A stretch of 64,000 nucleotides of DNA from Streptomyces sp. KL109B (GCF_030766935.1 NZ_JASERL010000008.1:248001-312000), one strand, 5' to 3'. Numbered from the stretch's first letter, positions 24,498 to 33,979 are shown. Program-made: numbers and translations. Notes: generated by a model not told the origin, from the letters alone.

Positions 24498-25271
24498 ATG
24501 GGTCAGGAAGAGGCAGGGATGGGAATCGGGGCGGATCTGAGCGGACGCGTCGCCGTCGTCACGGGCGGCACGAGGGGAGTGGGCGCCGGAATCGCCAGAG
24601 CCTTCGCGCGGGCCGGGGCTCGGGTGATCATCTGCGCCCGCCGCCCGCCCGAAGTCCCGGTCGACGGCTGCGAGTTCATACCGGTCGACCTGCGGGACGC
24701 GAAGGCCGTCGAGGACCTGTTCGCGGGCCTCGACCGGGTGGACGTACTGGTGAACAACGCGGGCGGCACCCCGTACCGGCCGCTCGCGGAGGCGGACGCG
24801 GCGCGGCACGCGCGCGTGCTCGAACTGAACCTGACGTCGGCGCTCACCGCGTCCCTGGCGGCCCGCGAGAAACTCGCCGCCGCCCGCGGCTCCATCATCA
24901 TGATCGGCAGCGTCAGCGGCAGCCGCCCCTCACCGGGCAGCGCCGCATACGGAGCGGCGAAGGCGGGCCTTGAGCACCTGGCGCGGTCCATGGCCGTGGA
25001 ATGGGCACCGGAGATACGGGTGAACACGCTGGTGCTCGGCATGGTCCGCACCGAACTGAGCGCACTGCACTACGGCGACGAGGAAGGCATCGCCGCCGTC
25101 GGCGCGACCGTCCCCATGGGCCGCCTCGCCGAGCCGCGCGAGATCGGCGACGCGGCCGTGTTCCTGGCGTCGGACGCCGCCTCGTACATCACCGGCGCGA
25201 GCCTGCTCATGCACGGCGGCGGCGAGAAACCCGCGTTCCTGGACGCGGCAACTGTCAACAAGGAGGCCTGA
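24498..25271 (+). CDS. SDR family oxidoreductase (Rv3549c/IpdF-like) of the HIP cluster
   Basis: 257-aa short-chain dehydrogenase: GGTRGVG nucleotide loop, NNAG, AAYGAAK catalytic pair, LGMVRTE turn. Two starts are possible: ATG 24498 after GAGGGG, or ATG 24519 (MGIGADLSGR) after GGAAGAGG. By position, divergent from echA20 and followed by a second SDR, it matches mycobacterial Rv3549c. An IpdF-type role oxidising a HIP-CoA hydroxyl is possible. One nucleotide separates it from the next gene. Confidence 0.88.
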   Translation: MGQEEAGMGIGADLSGRVAVVTGGTRGVGAGIARAFARAGARVIICARRPPEVPVDGCEFIPVDLRDAKAVEDLFAGLDRVDVLVNNAGGTPYRPLAEADAARHARVLELNLTSALTASLAAREKLAAARGSIIMIGSVSGSRPSPGSAAYGAAKAGLEHLARSMAVEWAPEIRVNTLVLGMVRTELSALHYGDEEGIAAVGATVPMGRLAEPREIGDAAVFLASDAASYITGASLLMHGGGEKPAFLDAATVNKEA

Positions 25272-25272
25272 G

Positions 25273-26217
25273 ATGGCGAACGAGAAGTCGACGACGAACA
25301 GCGGCGAGGGACTGTGCGCGGGGCGCGTGGTCGCCGTCACCGGAGCAGGCCGCGGACTCGGCCGCGCGCACGCGCTCGCGTACGCGGCCGAGGGCGCGAA
25401 GGTCGTCGTGAACGACCTGGGGGTGGGCCTCGACGGCGCCCCCGCCCCGGACAGTCCGGCGGCCCAAGTCGTCGCGGACATTCGCGCGTCGGGCGGCGAG
25501 GCCGTGGCGCACGGCGGCGACATAGCCACATCCGAAGGCGCCGCCTCCCTCGTCGCGGCGGCCGTCGACACCTTCGGCCGGCTCGACACCCTGGTCAACA
25601 ACGCCGGATTCCTGCGCGACCGCATGCTGGTCAACCTCGAAGAGGACGACTGGGACGCCGTGATGCGCGTCCACCTCAAGGGCCACTTCCTGCCGCTCAA
25701 GCACGCCGCCGCGTACTGGCGGGCGGAGTCGAAGGCCGGCCGGACGCCGACGGCCCGGGTCGTCAACACCTCGTCCGGGGCCGGCCTGTTGGGCTCGGTC
25801 GGGCAGGGCAACTACAGCGCGGCCAAGGCCGGAATCCTCGGCCTGACCCTGGTCGCCGCCGCCGAAATGGGCCGCTACGGAATACAGGTCAACGCGATAG
25901 CGCCGGCCGCCCGCACCCGGATGACCGAGGCCACGTTCGCCGAGACCATGGCGGCCCCCGGCGCGGACGCCTTCGACGCGATGGCACCGGAGAACGTGTC
26001 ACCGCTGGTCGTCTGGCTCGGCTCCGGCGCCGCGGCGGACGGGGTGACCGGGCGGGTCTTCGAGGTGGAGGCGGGCCGCATCACCGTCATGGAGGGCTGG
26101 CGCCAGGGCCCGACCGTCGACAAGGAGGAGCGATGGACCCCGGCAGGCGCGGGCGACGCGGCCCGCGAACTGCTCGCGCGGGCGGAGATACCCGGAGCGG
26201 TATACGGGGCGTCGTAA
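25273..26217 (+). CDS. SDR family oxidoreductase (Rv3548c-like)
   Basis: 314-aa short-chain dehydrogenase, longer than the classical type, resembling the multifunctional beta-oxidation hydroxyacyl-CoA dehydrogenase domain (GAGRGLGRAHALAYAAEGA, VVNDLGV, NNAG, NYSAAK). This suggests action on a 3-hydroxyacyl-CoA thioester of a ring-opened steroid fragment. It starts one base after the preceding SDR and shares its promoter. Its position corresponds to Rv3548c. The tail after residue 260 is less conserved. Confidence 0.88.
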   Translation: MANEKSTTNSGEGLCAGRVVAVTGAGRGLGRAHALAYAAEGAKVVVNDLGVGLDGAPAPDSPAAQVVADIRASGGEAVAHGGDIATSEGAASLVAAAVDTFGRLDTLVNNAGFLRDRMLVNLEEDDWDAVMRVHLKGHFLPLKHAAAYWRAESKAGRTPTARVVNTSSGAGLLGSVGQGNYSAAKAGILGLTLVAAAEMGRYGIQVNAIAPAARTRMTEATFAETMAAPGADAFDAMAPENVSPLVVWLGSGAAADGVTGRVFEVEAGRITVMEGWRQGPTVDKEERWTPAGAGDAARELLARAEIPGAVYGAS

Positions 26218-26276
26218 CACCCCACGCAACAGCGGCCCACGCAACGGCGGCCCACGCAACGGGCTCCGCGACGCCC

Positions 26277-27203
26277 CTACGTGTCGCACTCCAACACCGA
26301 CCCGCACAACGCACACCGCGCCCGCACCCGACCCCGTACGGGCACCCGGATCCGCTGATGACAGGTCGGGCACGGAAACGCGACCCGCAGCCCACCGCCA
26401 CCGTCACCGCCACCGCCGCCACCGGGCGTGCGGGCCACCGAGAACGCGTACGGACTCACCGGATCCAGCCCCCGCGCACCATGATCCCGCGCATACCGCC
26501 GGTCCTTCGCGTACCGCCGCCGGCCCGCCCACCCGGCGGCGGTCAGCGGCGGCTGCTGCTCGTCACGCCGCGCCTGCGCCAGCCCCTTCGTATACGCCGC
26601 GTACGCCTGCGGACTCGTGAACCAGGTCTCCGGCCCCTCACCGAACGCCAGCGACCGCTTCGCCAGCACGTACCCGAACTCCTCCGGCGTCAGATAGCCC
26701 AGCTTCTGCGACGACGCCCCGTCCTCCCGAAACGCGTCCAGCAACAGCCACCCCGCCCCCAAATACGTAGCCGCCGTGTCCGTCAGGATCTCGTTGTCCC
26801 GCGTCCCCGGCAGCGACAGATCCAGGCGATGCAGATACACATGCATGATCTCGTGCGCGAGCGCCGCACCGATGTCCCTGCGATGCGTACGGAACCGGTC
26901 GTTCAGCTCGATGAAGTACTCAGGACCCGCCGCCAGTTCGACACTCGCCGCATGCCGCATCTCCCGGAAACTCACGATCATCCGCGCGTCCGGCAACCGA
27001 TAGTGCCGCACCAGCTCCCGCGCCACCCGCTGCGCACCCAGATAAAGATCATCGACGTCGCTGAACGCGACATCGGCAGGCGCCACACTCGACGCGAACG
27101 TACGCACCGTGTCGTACGAGAGCCGCTTGTACAGCGCCGTGATCGCCGTCCGCACCGTCTCCAGATGCGGATAGCCGTGCACCACCGGTCCGCCGTCCAC
27201 CAC
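26277..27203 (-). CDS. predicted zinc metalloprotease with C-terminal zinc ribbon
   Basis: 308 aa. HEIMH at residues 117-121, preceded by AALA and followed 15 residues on by NEILTDTAATYLG, fits a HExxH-type metallopeptidase with a downstream Glu ligand. The C-terminus has a Gly-rich linker followed by CPTC and CALC, a likely zinc ribbon. No signal peptide or membrane segment, so cytoplasmic. GTG 27203 is chosen because GGGGG lies 7 nt before it; a GTG at 27287 would run into the chorismate mutase promoter. Substrate unknown. Confidence 0.75.
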   Translation of the reverse strand: MVDGGPVVHGYPHLETVRTAITALYKRLSYDTVRTFASSVAPADVAFSDVDDLYLGAQRVARELVRHYRLPDARMIVSFREMRHAASVELAAGPEYFIELNDRFRTHRRDIGAALAHEIMHVYLHRLDLSLPGTRDNEILTDTAATYLGAGWLLLDAFREDGASSQKLGYLTPEEFGYVLAKRSLAFGEGPETWFTSPQAYAAYTKGLAQARRDEQQPPLTAAGWAGRRRYAKDRRYARDHGARGLDPVSPYAFSVARTPGGGGGGDGGGGLRVAFPCPTCHQRIRVPVRGRVRARCALCGSVLECDT

Positions 27204-27337
27204 GCGCGCACCCCCTGACGCCCCCGGAGCCCGCACCCGGACCCGGCCACTCCAGAGTACGGCCGGGCCCCGCCCCGCAACCACCACGCCAGAGCCACCC
27301 CACCGGCCCGCCCGCCCGGCACGTAGGCTGATCCGTC

Positions 27338-27703
27338 ATGACCACCAGCACGCCCCAGGACCAGCCGGCCCCGCAGACCGACCCGGCCGTGCGCGCCGAA
27401 CTCGGCCGGCTGCGCGACAGCATCGACAACATCGACGCCGCCGTCGTCCACATGCTCGCCGAGCGCTTCAAATGCACCCAGCAGGTCGGCCACCTCAAGG
27501 CCGCCCACGACCTGCCGCCCGCCGATCCGTCCCGCGAGGCCCGCCAGATCGAGCGCCTGCGCGAACTCGCCGAGAACGCGAAACTCGACCCCGCGTTCGC
27601 CGAGAAGTTCCTCAACTTCATCATCAGCGAGGTCATCCGCCACCACGAACAGATCGCGGCGGACTCGGGCCCGGCCCCGACGCAGGACACCCCCCAGGGC
27701 TGA
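27338..27703 (+). CDS. chorismate mutase, AroQ class
   Basis: Converts chorismate to prephenate for Phe/Tyr synthesis. 121 aa with the all-helical AroQ layout: LGRLRDSIDNIDAAVVHMLAERF (helix 1 with catalytic Arg), KCTQQVGHLKA, and NFIISEVIRHHEQIA in helix 3. No signal peptide, so it is the cytoplasmic form. Divergent from the metalloprotease gene and followed after 32 bp by a HIT-family gene. Confidence 0.93.
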   Translation: MTTSTPQDQPAPQTDPAVRAELGRLRDSIDNIDAAVVHMLAERFKCTQQVGHLKAAHDLPPADPSREARQIERLRELAENAKLDPAFAEKFLNFIISEVIRHHEQIAADSGPAPTQDTPQG

Positions 27704-27735
27704 CGGCCGAACCCCGAGAGGCAGTGCCGAGCCGC

Positions 27736-28203
27736 ATGGCGCACACCCACGAACCCGCCGACTACGACTGCCCCTTCTGCGACTTCGACCCGGACCGCGA
27801 GCCCGAGGTGGTCTACCGCGACGACCGGGTCTTCGCGACCGTCTGCCCCCGGTGGTGGCCCAGGAACCCCGGCCACCTCCTGATCATCCCCAACGCCCAC
27901 CACGAGAACATCTACAACCTCCCCGCCGCCGACGGCCACGCCGTCTTCGACGTCACCCAACGCCTCGCGCGCGCCATGCGCACCGCCTACGACTGCGCGG
28001 GCGTCACCACCCGCCAGCAGAACGAGCCCGCGGGCGGCCAAACCGTCTGGCACTTCCACCAGCACCTCTTCCCCCGCTACCCCGACGACGACTTCTACGC
28101 CACACCCCCACACCCCACCCCCCTCCCGGCCCCCACCCGCCGCACCTACGCCACCCGCATACGCGCCGCCCTCAGCGGACAGGGGAGCCCCGCCGGCGAT
28201 TGA
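27736..28203 (+). CDS. HIT family (histidine triad) protein
   Basis: 155-aa nucleotide hydrolase or transferase. The N-terminal zinc-like CPFCDFD, HLLIIPNAHHENIYNL, and the active-site triad HFHQHLFPRY are clear. ATG 27736 (MAHTHEPADY) is chosen; longer open frames upstream overlap chorismate mutase. The last six codons and the stop come from a dispersed intergenic repeat, so the natural C-terminus may have been altered. Substrate unknown. Confidence 0.9.
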   Translation: MAHTHEPADYDCPFCDFDPDREPEVVYRDDRVFATVCPRWWPRNPGHLLIIPNAHHENIYNLPAADGHAVFDVTQRLARAMRTAYDCAGVTTRQQNEPAGGQTVWHFHQHLFPRYPDDDFYATPPHPTPLPAPTRRTYATRIRAALSGQGSPAGD

Positions 28204-28234
28204 GGTGCGGGGGCCGGGGCGGAGCCCCGTGACC
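28185..28234. repeat. dispersed intergenic repeat, copy 4, overlapping a gene end
   Basis: GAGCCCCGCCGGCGATTGAG, then GGGGCCGGGGCGGAGCCCCG. It supplies the TGA stop and the final GSPAGD residues of the HIT-protein gene. Confidence 0.75.
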
Positions 28235-28314
28235 GCAATCCCGCCGGACCTCAACCCCGCCCCACCGAAACAAACCACCCACCCTCCGCCGGAGGCGTAC
28301 GGCAGCATGACCCC

Positions 28315-30804
28315 ATGCCCGTACTGACACGCAACGAAGCACAGACCCGAGCCCAACTCCTCGAAGTCCACCGCTACACCGTCGACCTCGACCTCACCGT
28401 CGGAGACGACACCTTCGCCTCCCACACCGTGATCCACTTCACCACCCGCACCGCCGGAGGCACCTTCGTCGAGCTCAAGCCCGCCACCCTGCGCTCCGCC
28501 ACCCTCGACGGGCACCCCCTCGACCCCACCACCCTCACCGACAACCGCCTCCCCCTCCCCGACCTCACCGAGGGCGAGCACGAGCTGCGCATCGACACCA
28601 CCATGCGCTACTCGCACACCGGCGAGGGCATGCACCGCTTCACCGACCCCACCGACGGCGAGACCTACACGTACACCCAGCTCTTCATGGAAGACGTGCA
28701 GCGCGTCTTCGCCGCCTTCGACCAGCCCGACCTCAAGGCCACCTTCGACCTCACCGTCACCGCCCCCGAAGGCTGGACCGTCCTCGCCAACGGCGCCACC
28801 GAACACGTGGGGGAGGGCCGCTGGCGCGCCACCACCACACCACCGCTGTCCACCTACCTGATCGCCGTCGCCGCGGGCCCCTGGCACTCCGTCCGCACCG
28901 AACACCGCGGACTCCCCTTCGGCCTGCACTGCCGCCGCTCCCTCGCACCCCACCTCGACGCCGACGCCGAGGAAATCCTCGACATCACACGCGCCTGCTT
29001 CGACCGCTACCACGAGAAGTTCGAGGAGCCCTACCCCTTCGACTCCTACGACCAGGCGTTCGTCCCCGAATTCAACGCCGGCGCCATGGAGAACCCCGGA
29101 CTCGTCACCTTCCGCGACGAATTCGTCTACCGCTCCGCCGTCACCGACACCGAACGCCAGACCCGCGCCATGGTCATCGCCCACGAAATGGCCCACATGT
29201 GGTTCGGCGACCTCGTCACCCTCAAGTGGTGGGACGACATCTGGCTCAACGAGTCCTTCGCCGAATACATGGGCTACCAGACCCTCACCGAAGCCACCGC
29301 CTACACCAACACCTGGATCGACTTCGGCGTCTCCCGCAAAACCTGGGGATACGACGCCGACCAACGCCCCTCCACCCACCCCGTCGCCCCCGAATCCGTG
29401 CCCGACACGGCCTCCGCACTCCTCAACTTCGACGGCATCTCCTACGCCAAGGGCGCCTCCGCGCTCCGCCAACTCGTCACCTGGCTCGGCGAAAAGGACT
29501 TCCTCACCGGCATCAACACCCACTTCAAACGCCACAAGTTCGCCGTCGCCACCCTCGCCGACTTCATCGACTCCCTCGCCTCCGGCACCAACCGCGACGT
29601 CCACGCCTGGGCCGACGCCTGGCTGCGCACCACCGGAGTCGACACCCTCACCACCACCGTGACCGAGAGCGACACCTCCTGGAGCCTCACCGTCGACCGC
29701 GACGGCAGCCGCCCCCACCGCATCGCCCTCGGCCTGTACGACCACTCCGCCGCCCACGGATACGTCCTACGCGAACGCCTCGATGTAGAAGTCGCGGACA
29801 ACAACGCCCAGTTGACCTTCCCCGGCCACCGCCCCGCCCTGATCGTCCCCAACGACCAGGACCTCACCTACGCCAAGGTCCGCCTCGACGCCACCTCCCA
29901 CGAAGCCGCCCTGCGCGGCCTCTCCGGCCTCCCCGACCCCATCACCCGCACCGTCGTATGGAACGCGCTGCGCGACATGGTCCGCGACGGCGAACTCGCC
30001 CCCGCCACCTACCTGGAGACCGTCGCCACCCACCTCCCCACCGAGTACGACCTCGCCCTCGTCCAAGGCGTCCTCGCCTTCGCCCGCACCCAGGTCGCCG
30101 ACCGCTACACCGACCCCGCCGACCGGCCCGAAGCCCTCGACCTCATCACCGCCCTCTGCGAGGACTTCATCCGCCGCACCGAGGACGGCAGCCACCCCGG
30201 CCTCCGCCTCACCGCCGTACGACACCTCATCGACGCCGCCCGGCACGCCGACGTCATCCGCGACTGGTACGACTCCGGCGCCGTCTCCGGCGGCCCCGAG
30301 ACCGACCCCGAACTGCGCTGGCGCATCCTCGGCCGACTCAGCGTCCTCGGCGCCGTCGACGAAGCCGTCATCGAGGCCGAACTCGCCCACGACCCCAGCG
30401 CCACCGGACAGGAAGGCGCCGCCCGCTGCCGCGCCGCCCTCCCCGACCCCCAGACCAAGGCCGAAGCCTGGGCCTCCCTCTTCACCACCGACCCCGCCCA
30501 CGACCTCTCCAACTACCTCTTCACCGCCACCGCCCAAGGCTTCTGGCAACCCGAACAGACCGACCTGCTGCGCCACTACGTCCCCCGCTACTTCACCGAC
30601 GCCACCGCCCTCGCCGCCCGCCGCGGCCCCGCCATCGCCGAAGCCGCCGGCCGCCACGCCTTCCCCATCTACGCCATCGACCCGGAAACCCTCCACACCG
30701 GCACCCACCACCTCACCACCACACCCCCCACCCCCGCCCTCCACCGCAAACTCACCGACCAACTCGACGACCTGAGGCGGGCGTTGAAGGTACGTGGCAC
30801 CTAG
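28315..30804 (+). CDS. pepN: aminopeptidase N, M1 family
   Basis: Cytoplasmic zinc aminopeptidase, 829 aa, close to the usual actinobacterial PepN length. Order of domains: N-terminal beta domain, thermolysin-like catalytic domain with the exopeptidase motif GAMENPG, the zinc site HEMAHMWFGDLV with the downstream Glu in NESFAEYMGY, then the ERAP1-like helical C-terminal domain. ATG (MPVLTRNEAQ) follows the GGAGG of CCGCCGGAGG by about 20 nt, so the ribosome site is weak. Stand-alone gene bounded by dispersed repeats on both sides. Confidence 0.96.
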   Translation: MPVLTRNEAQTRAQLLEVHRYTVDLDLTVGDDTFASHTVIHFTTRTAGGTFVELKPATLRSATLDGHPLDPTTLTDNRLPLPDLTEGEHELRIDTTMRYSHTGEGMHRFTDPTDGETYTYTQLFMEDVQRVFAAFDQPDLKATFDLTVTAPEGWTVLANGATEHVGEGRWRATTTPPLSTYLIAVAAGPWHSVRTEHRGLPFGLHCRRSLAPHLDADAEEILDITRACFDRYHEKFEEPYPFDSYDQAFVPEFNAGAMENPGLVTFRDEFVYRSAVTDTERQTRAMVIAHEMAHMWFGDLVTLKWWDDIWLNESFAEYMGYQTLTEATAYTNTWIDFGVSRKTWGYDADQRPSTHPVAPESVPDTASALLNFDGISYAKGASALRQLVTWLGEKDFLTGINTHFKRHKFAVATLADFIDSLASGTNRDVHAWADAWLRTTGVDTLTTTVTESDTSWSLTVDRDGSRPHRIALGLYDHSAAHGYVLRERLDVEVADNNAQLTFPGHRPALIVPNDQDLTYAKVRLDATSHEAALRGLSGLPDPITRTVVWNALRDMVRDGELAPATYLETVATHLPTEYDLALVQGVLAFARTQVADRYTDPADRPEALDLITALCEDFIRRTEDGSHPGLRLTAVRHLIDAARHADVIRDWYDSGAVSGGPETDPELRWRILGRLSVLGAVDEAVIEAELAHDPSATGQEGAARCRAALPDPQTKAEAWASLFTTDPAHDLSNYLFTATAQGFWQPEQTDLLRHYVPRYFTDATALAARRGPAIAEAAGRHAFPIYAIDPETLHTGTHHLTTTPPTPALHRKLTDQLDDLRRALKVRGT

Positions 30805-30836
30805 CCACCCCAAGCCCCTGCGGCGAACGACCACAA

Positions 30837-30890
30837 TCAAGCCCCTGCGGCGCTTGAGCAGCGGGGCCCGGGGCAGCGCCCCGAGACGCA
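30837..30890. repeat. dispersed intergenic repeat, copy 5
   Basis: AAGCCCCTGCGGCGCTTGAG plus GCGGGGCCCGGGGCAGCGCC, downstream of pepN. A broken fragment, CAAGCCCCTGCGGCGAACGA, lies just before it at 30811-30830. The rest of the 273-bp pepN-desA gap is C-rich, with no gene and no iron box that I can see. Confidence 0.75.
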
Positions 30891-31077
30891 GGACGGGGTG
30901 ACCGGGCCGCACACGCAGGCCCCCACCCCGCCCCCGCCAACCCCCTAGCACACCCACCCGCCCCCCACCCACCCACCAATCCCCCTTTCGGGTTCGCTTC
31001 CCAGGTACGCCGTACACATCCCTGGACAAAACGTCAGGCTGATGCCCCACGTACCCACACACCCGCAAAGGACCCAC

Positions 31078-32523
31078 ATGCGCACGCCGCCCCTCGCCGG
31101 AGGCACCCACGGCCCCGACGCCCTGCGGCCCCTGCTCGCCACCGTCCTCGACGCCCTGCACAAGGGGGCCGCCCACCGCGCCGGCCCCCTCCCCGCCGGC
31201 GGCCCCGGGGCCGTAGCGGCACAACTCCACCACCACGTAGGAGAGTTGCTGCCCACCCACGGCACCGGCCCCGAAGACGCGCTGCGCACCCTCGTCACCG
31301 CCCTCACCGAAGGCGCCGCCGACCCCGCCGACCCCCTCTGCGCCGCCCACCTGCACTGCCCACCGCTCGCCGTCGCCACCGCCGCCGACCTCGCCGCGAG
31401 CGCCCTCAACCCCTCCATGGACTCCTGGGACCAGGCCCCCGCCGCCTCCGCCCTCGAAGCCCTCGTCACCACCACCCTCGCCCACGAGGTCTACGGCCCC
31501 GAACCCGCCACCACCCCCGACGCCCTCGTCACCACAGGCGGCACCGAAGCGAACCAACTCGCCGTCCTCCTGGCCCGCGAAACCACGAATACCGCCTACG
31601 CCACGTACGCCACCTACGCCACCCACGCCAAACAGGCCGCACCCGTCGCCCCCGAACCCCTTCACCTCCTCCTCGGCGCCAACGCCCACCACACCCTCCC
31701 GCGCGCCGCCTGGCTCCTCGGCCTCCCCGACCCCGTCACCATCCCCGCCCCCGCCGGCACCCTCGACCCGGCCGCCCTCGACGAGGCACTCACCGCACTC
31801 CCCGGCCCCAAACTCGTCGCCGCCACCGCCGGCACCACCGACGCGGGCCTCATCGACCCGCTCCCCGAGATCGCCGACATCTGCGAACGGCACGGCGCCC
31901 GCCTCCACATCGACGCCGCCTACGGGGGAGGCGCCCTCTTCAGCCCCCGCGAAGCCCCCAAACTCCACGGCCTCGCCCGCGCCCACACCGTCGCCCTCGA
32001 CCTCCACAAACTCGGCTGGCAACCCGTCGCCGCCGGCTTCCTCGCCGTCCACGACACCACCGAAACCACCGCCCTCGACCACCAGGCCGACTACCTCAAC
32101 GCCGACGACGACACCGAAGCCGGCCTCCCCGACCTCCTCGGCCGCTCCCTGCGCACCACCCGCCGCCCCGACATCCTCAAAGCGGCCGTCACCCTCAAAG
32201 CCCTCGGCCGCACCGGACTCGCCGCCCTCATCGACCAAGTCACCGCACTCGCCCACCACTTGGCGCACCTCATCGACGTACACCCGCGCTTCGAGCTGTA
32301 CGACACCCCCACCCTCACCACCGTCCTGTTCCGGCCCACAGGCGCCACCGACGAGACCATCGCCGCGATCCGCCGCAGCCTCCTCACCGAAGGCCGCGCC
32401 GTCCTCGGCCGCGCCCGCATGGACGGAAGGCTCTACCTCAAAGCCACCCTGCTCAACCCGCACGCCACCCCCGAAGACCTCACCGCACTCCTGGAACTGG
32501 TGGAAGGACACACCCCCCGATGA
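31078..32523 (+). CDS. PLP-dependent decarboxylase, DesA/lysine decarboxylase-like
   Basis: 481-aa group II decarboxylase (glutamate/DOPA/diaminobutyrate type). TTGGTEANQLAVLLAR, HIDAAYGGG (PLP Asp) and the Schiff-base lysine in ALDLHKLGWQP are all present. Start at ATG 31078 (MRTPPLAGG) with AAAGGA upstream. The stop overlaps the next gene (ATGA), an N-hydroxylase. That pair is the first half of desferrioxamine-type synthesis, so lysine to cadaverine is likely; ornithine or another amino acid is possible. MTTYATYATYATHAK-like repeats mark a low-complexity loop near residue 180. Confidence 0.85.
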   Translation: MRTPPLAGGTHGPDALRPLLATVLDALHKGAAHRAGPLPAGGPGAVAAQLHHHVGELLPTHGTGPEDALRTLVTALTEGAADPADPLCAAHLHCPPLAVATAADLAASALNPSMDSWDQAPAASALEALVTTTLAHEVYGPEPATTPDALVTTGGTEANQLAVLLARETTNTAYATYATYATHAKQAAPVAPEPLHLLLGANAHHTLPRAAWLLGLPDPVTIPAPAGTLDPAALDEALTALPGPKLVAATAGTTDAGLIDPLPEIADICERHGARLHIDAAYGGGALFSPREAPKLHGLARAHTVALDLHKLGWQPVAAGFLAVHDTTETTALDHQADYLNADDDTEAGLPDLLGRSLRTTRRPDILKAAVTLKALGRTGLAALIDQVTALAHHLAHLIDVHPRFELYDTPTLTTVLFRPTGATDETIAAIRRSLLTEGRAVLGRARMDGRLYLKATLLNPHATPEDLTALLELVEGHTPR

Positions 32524-33971
32524 AAGCCGAGTCAGCCGCGCCCGCCCCGCAGCCCACCCCCCAACCGTCCGAAGCACCCCGCGACCTCGTCGGCATCGGC
32601 ATCGGCCCCTTCAACCTCTCCCTCGCCGCCCTCGCCCACCCCCTCACCGAACTCGACACCGCCTTCTACGAACAGCGCCCCGCCTTCCACTGGCACCCCG
32701 GCCTCCTCATCGAAGGCGCCACCCTCCAAGTCCCGTTCCTCGCCGACCTGGTGACCCTCGCCGACCCCACCAGCAACTGGACCTTCCTCAACTACCTCAA
32801 GACCCGCGAACGCCTCTTCCCCTTCTACTTCGCCGAGCGCTTCCACATCCAGCGCGCCGAATACGACGCCTACTGCCGCTGGGTCAGCGAAAACCTCCCC
32901 GGCCTGCACTTCTCCCACCAGGTCGACGCCGTCCGCTGGAACCCCGAACGCTCCCTCTTCGAAGTCGACTTCACGCAACTCGACACCGAAGGCGAAGCCG
33001 AGGCCCTCGGCCGCACCTACACCAAGAACGTCGCCATCGGCGTCGGCACCGCCCCCTACGTCCCCGAACCCCTCAAGCCCCTCGCCGACGCACCCACCGT
33101 GCCCGTCATCCACTCCGCCGACTACCTCACCCACCGCGAACGGCTCCTCGCCGCCGACCACATCACCGTCATCGGCAGCGGCCAATCAGGCGCCGAAATC
33201 TTCCTCGACCTGCTCCGCGCCCGCCCCACCGGCGCAGAGAAAATCCACTGGCTGGCCCGCAGCGAGGCGTTCGCACCCATGGAGTACAGCAAACTCGGCC
33301 TCGAACACTTCACCCCCGACTACAGCCACTACTTCCACCACCTCCCCGAAGCCGAACGCGACCGGCTCGTCCCCGCCCAATGGCAACTCCACAAGGGCAT
33401 CGACGCCGACACCATCGCCGCCATCCACGAAGAGCTCTACCAACGCACCCTGAACGGCGGCTGGCCCGACGCCACCCTCACCCCCGGCGTCAGCGTCCGC
33501 ACCGCGGGCCGCGTCGCCACCACCAAGATCGAACTCCACCTCGAACACCGCCAACAAGGCACCCGCTCCCGCCTCACCACCGACGCCGTCGTCCTCGCCA
33601 CCGGCTACAAGGAACGCCCCCTCAGCGGCATGCTCGCAGGCCTCGACCCCTACCTGCGCCGCGACCGCTCCGAACGCCCCCGCATCGACGACCGCTTCCG
33701 CCTCGTCCTCGACGACAGCGTCCAAGGCTCCGTCTACGTACAGAACGCCGAACGCCACACCCACGGCGTCGGCGCCCCCGACCTCGGCCTCGCCGCCTGG
33801 CGCAGCGCCACCATCCTCAACTCCCTCACCGGCAAAGAGCCCTACCCCCAGCCCCGGCGCACCGCGTTCACCACCTTCGGCCTCACCCCACCCGAACCAC
33901 CCGCACACCGCGCCACCCTGCCAGGACAGCAGACAGGGGAGCGCGGCACCATGGTCAAACTCCAGGACTGA
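32520..33971 (+). CDS. L-lysine/ornithine or cadaverine N-hydroxylase, DesB/IucD-like
   Basis: 483-aa flavin monooxygenase that N-hydroxylates a terminal amine in hydroxamate siderophore synthesis. FAD site GIGIGPFNLSLAALA, GLLIEGATLQVPFLADLVT, NADPH site VIGSGQSGAEIF and the C-terminal ATGYKERP are family hallmarks. Starts in an ATGA overlap with the decarboxylase. Ends 8 bp from a convergent gene; no acyltransferase (DesC) or NIS synthetase (DesD) follows. Either they lie elsewhere or the pair serves another hydroxamate. Confidence 0.87.
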   Translation: MKAESAAPAPQPTPQPSEAPRDLVGIGIGPFNLSLAALAHPLTELDTAFYEQRPAFHWHPGLLIEGATLQVPFLADLVTLADPTSNWTFLNYLKTRERLFPFYFAERFHIQRAEYDAYCRWVSENLPGLHFSHQVDAVRWNPERSLFEVDFTQLDTEGEAEALGRTYTKNVAIGVGTAPYVPEPLKPLADAPTVPVIHSADYLTHRERLLAADHITVIGSGQSGAEIFLDLLRARPTGAEKIHWLARSEAFAPMEYSKLGLEHFTPDYSHYFHHLPEAERDRLVPAQWQLHKGIDADTIAAIHEELYQRTLNGGWPDATLTPGVSVRTAGRVATTKIELHLEHRQQGTRSRLTTDAVVLATGYKERPLSGMLAGLDPYLRRDRSERPRIDDRFRLVLDDSVQGSVYVQNAERHTHGVGAPDLGLAAWRSATILNSLTGKEPYPQPRRTAFTTFGLTPPEPPAHRATLPGQQTGERGTMVKLQD

Positions 33972-33979
33972 CCACCGGC

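Noticed and set aside
30890..31077. Iron box upstream of the desA-like gene
   Set aside because: No TTAGG...CCTAA palindrome is present in the gap.
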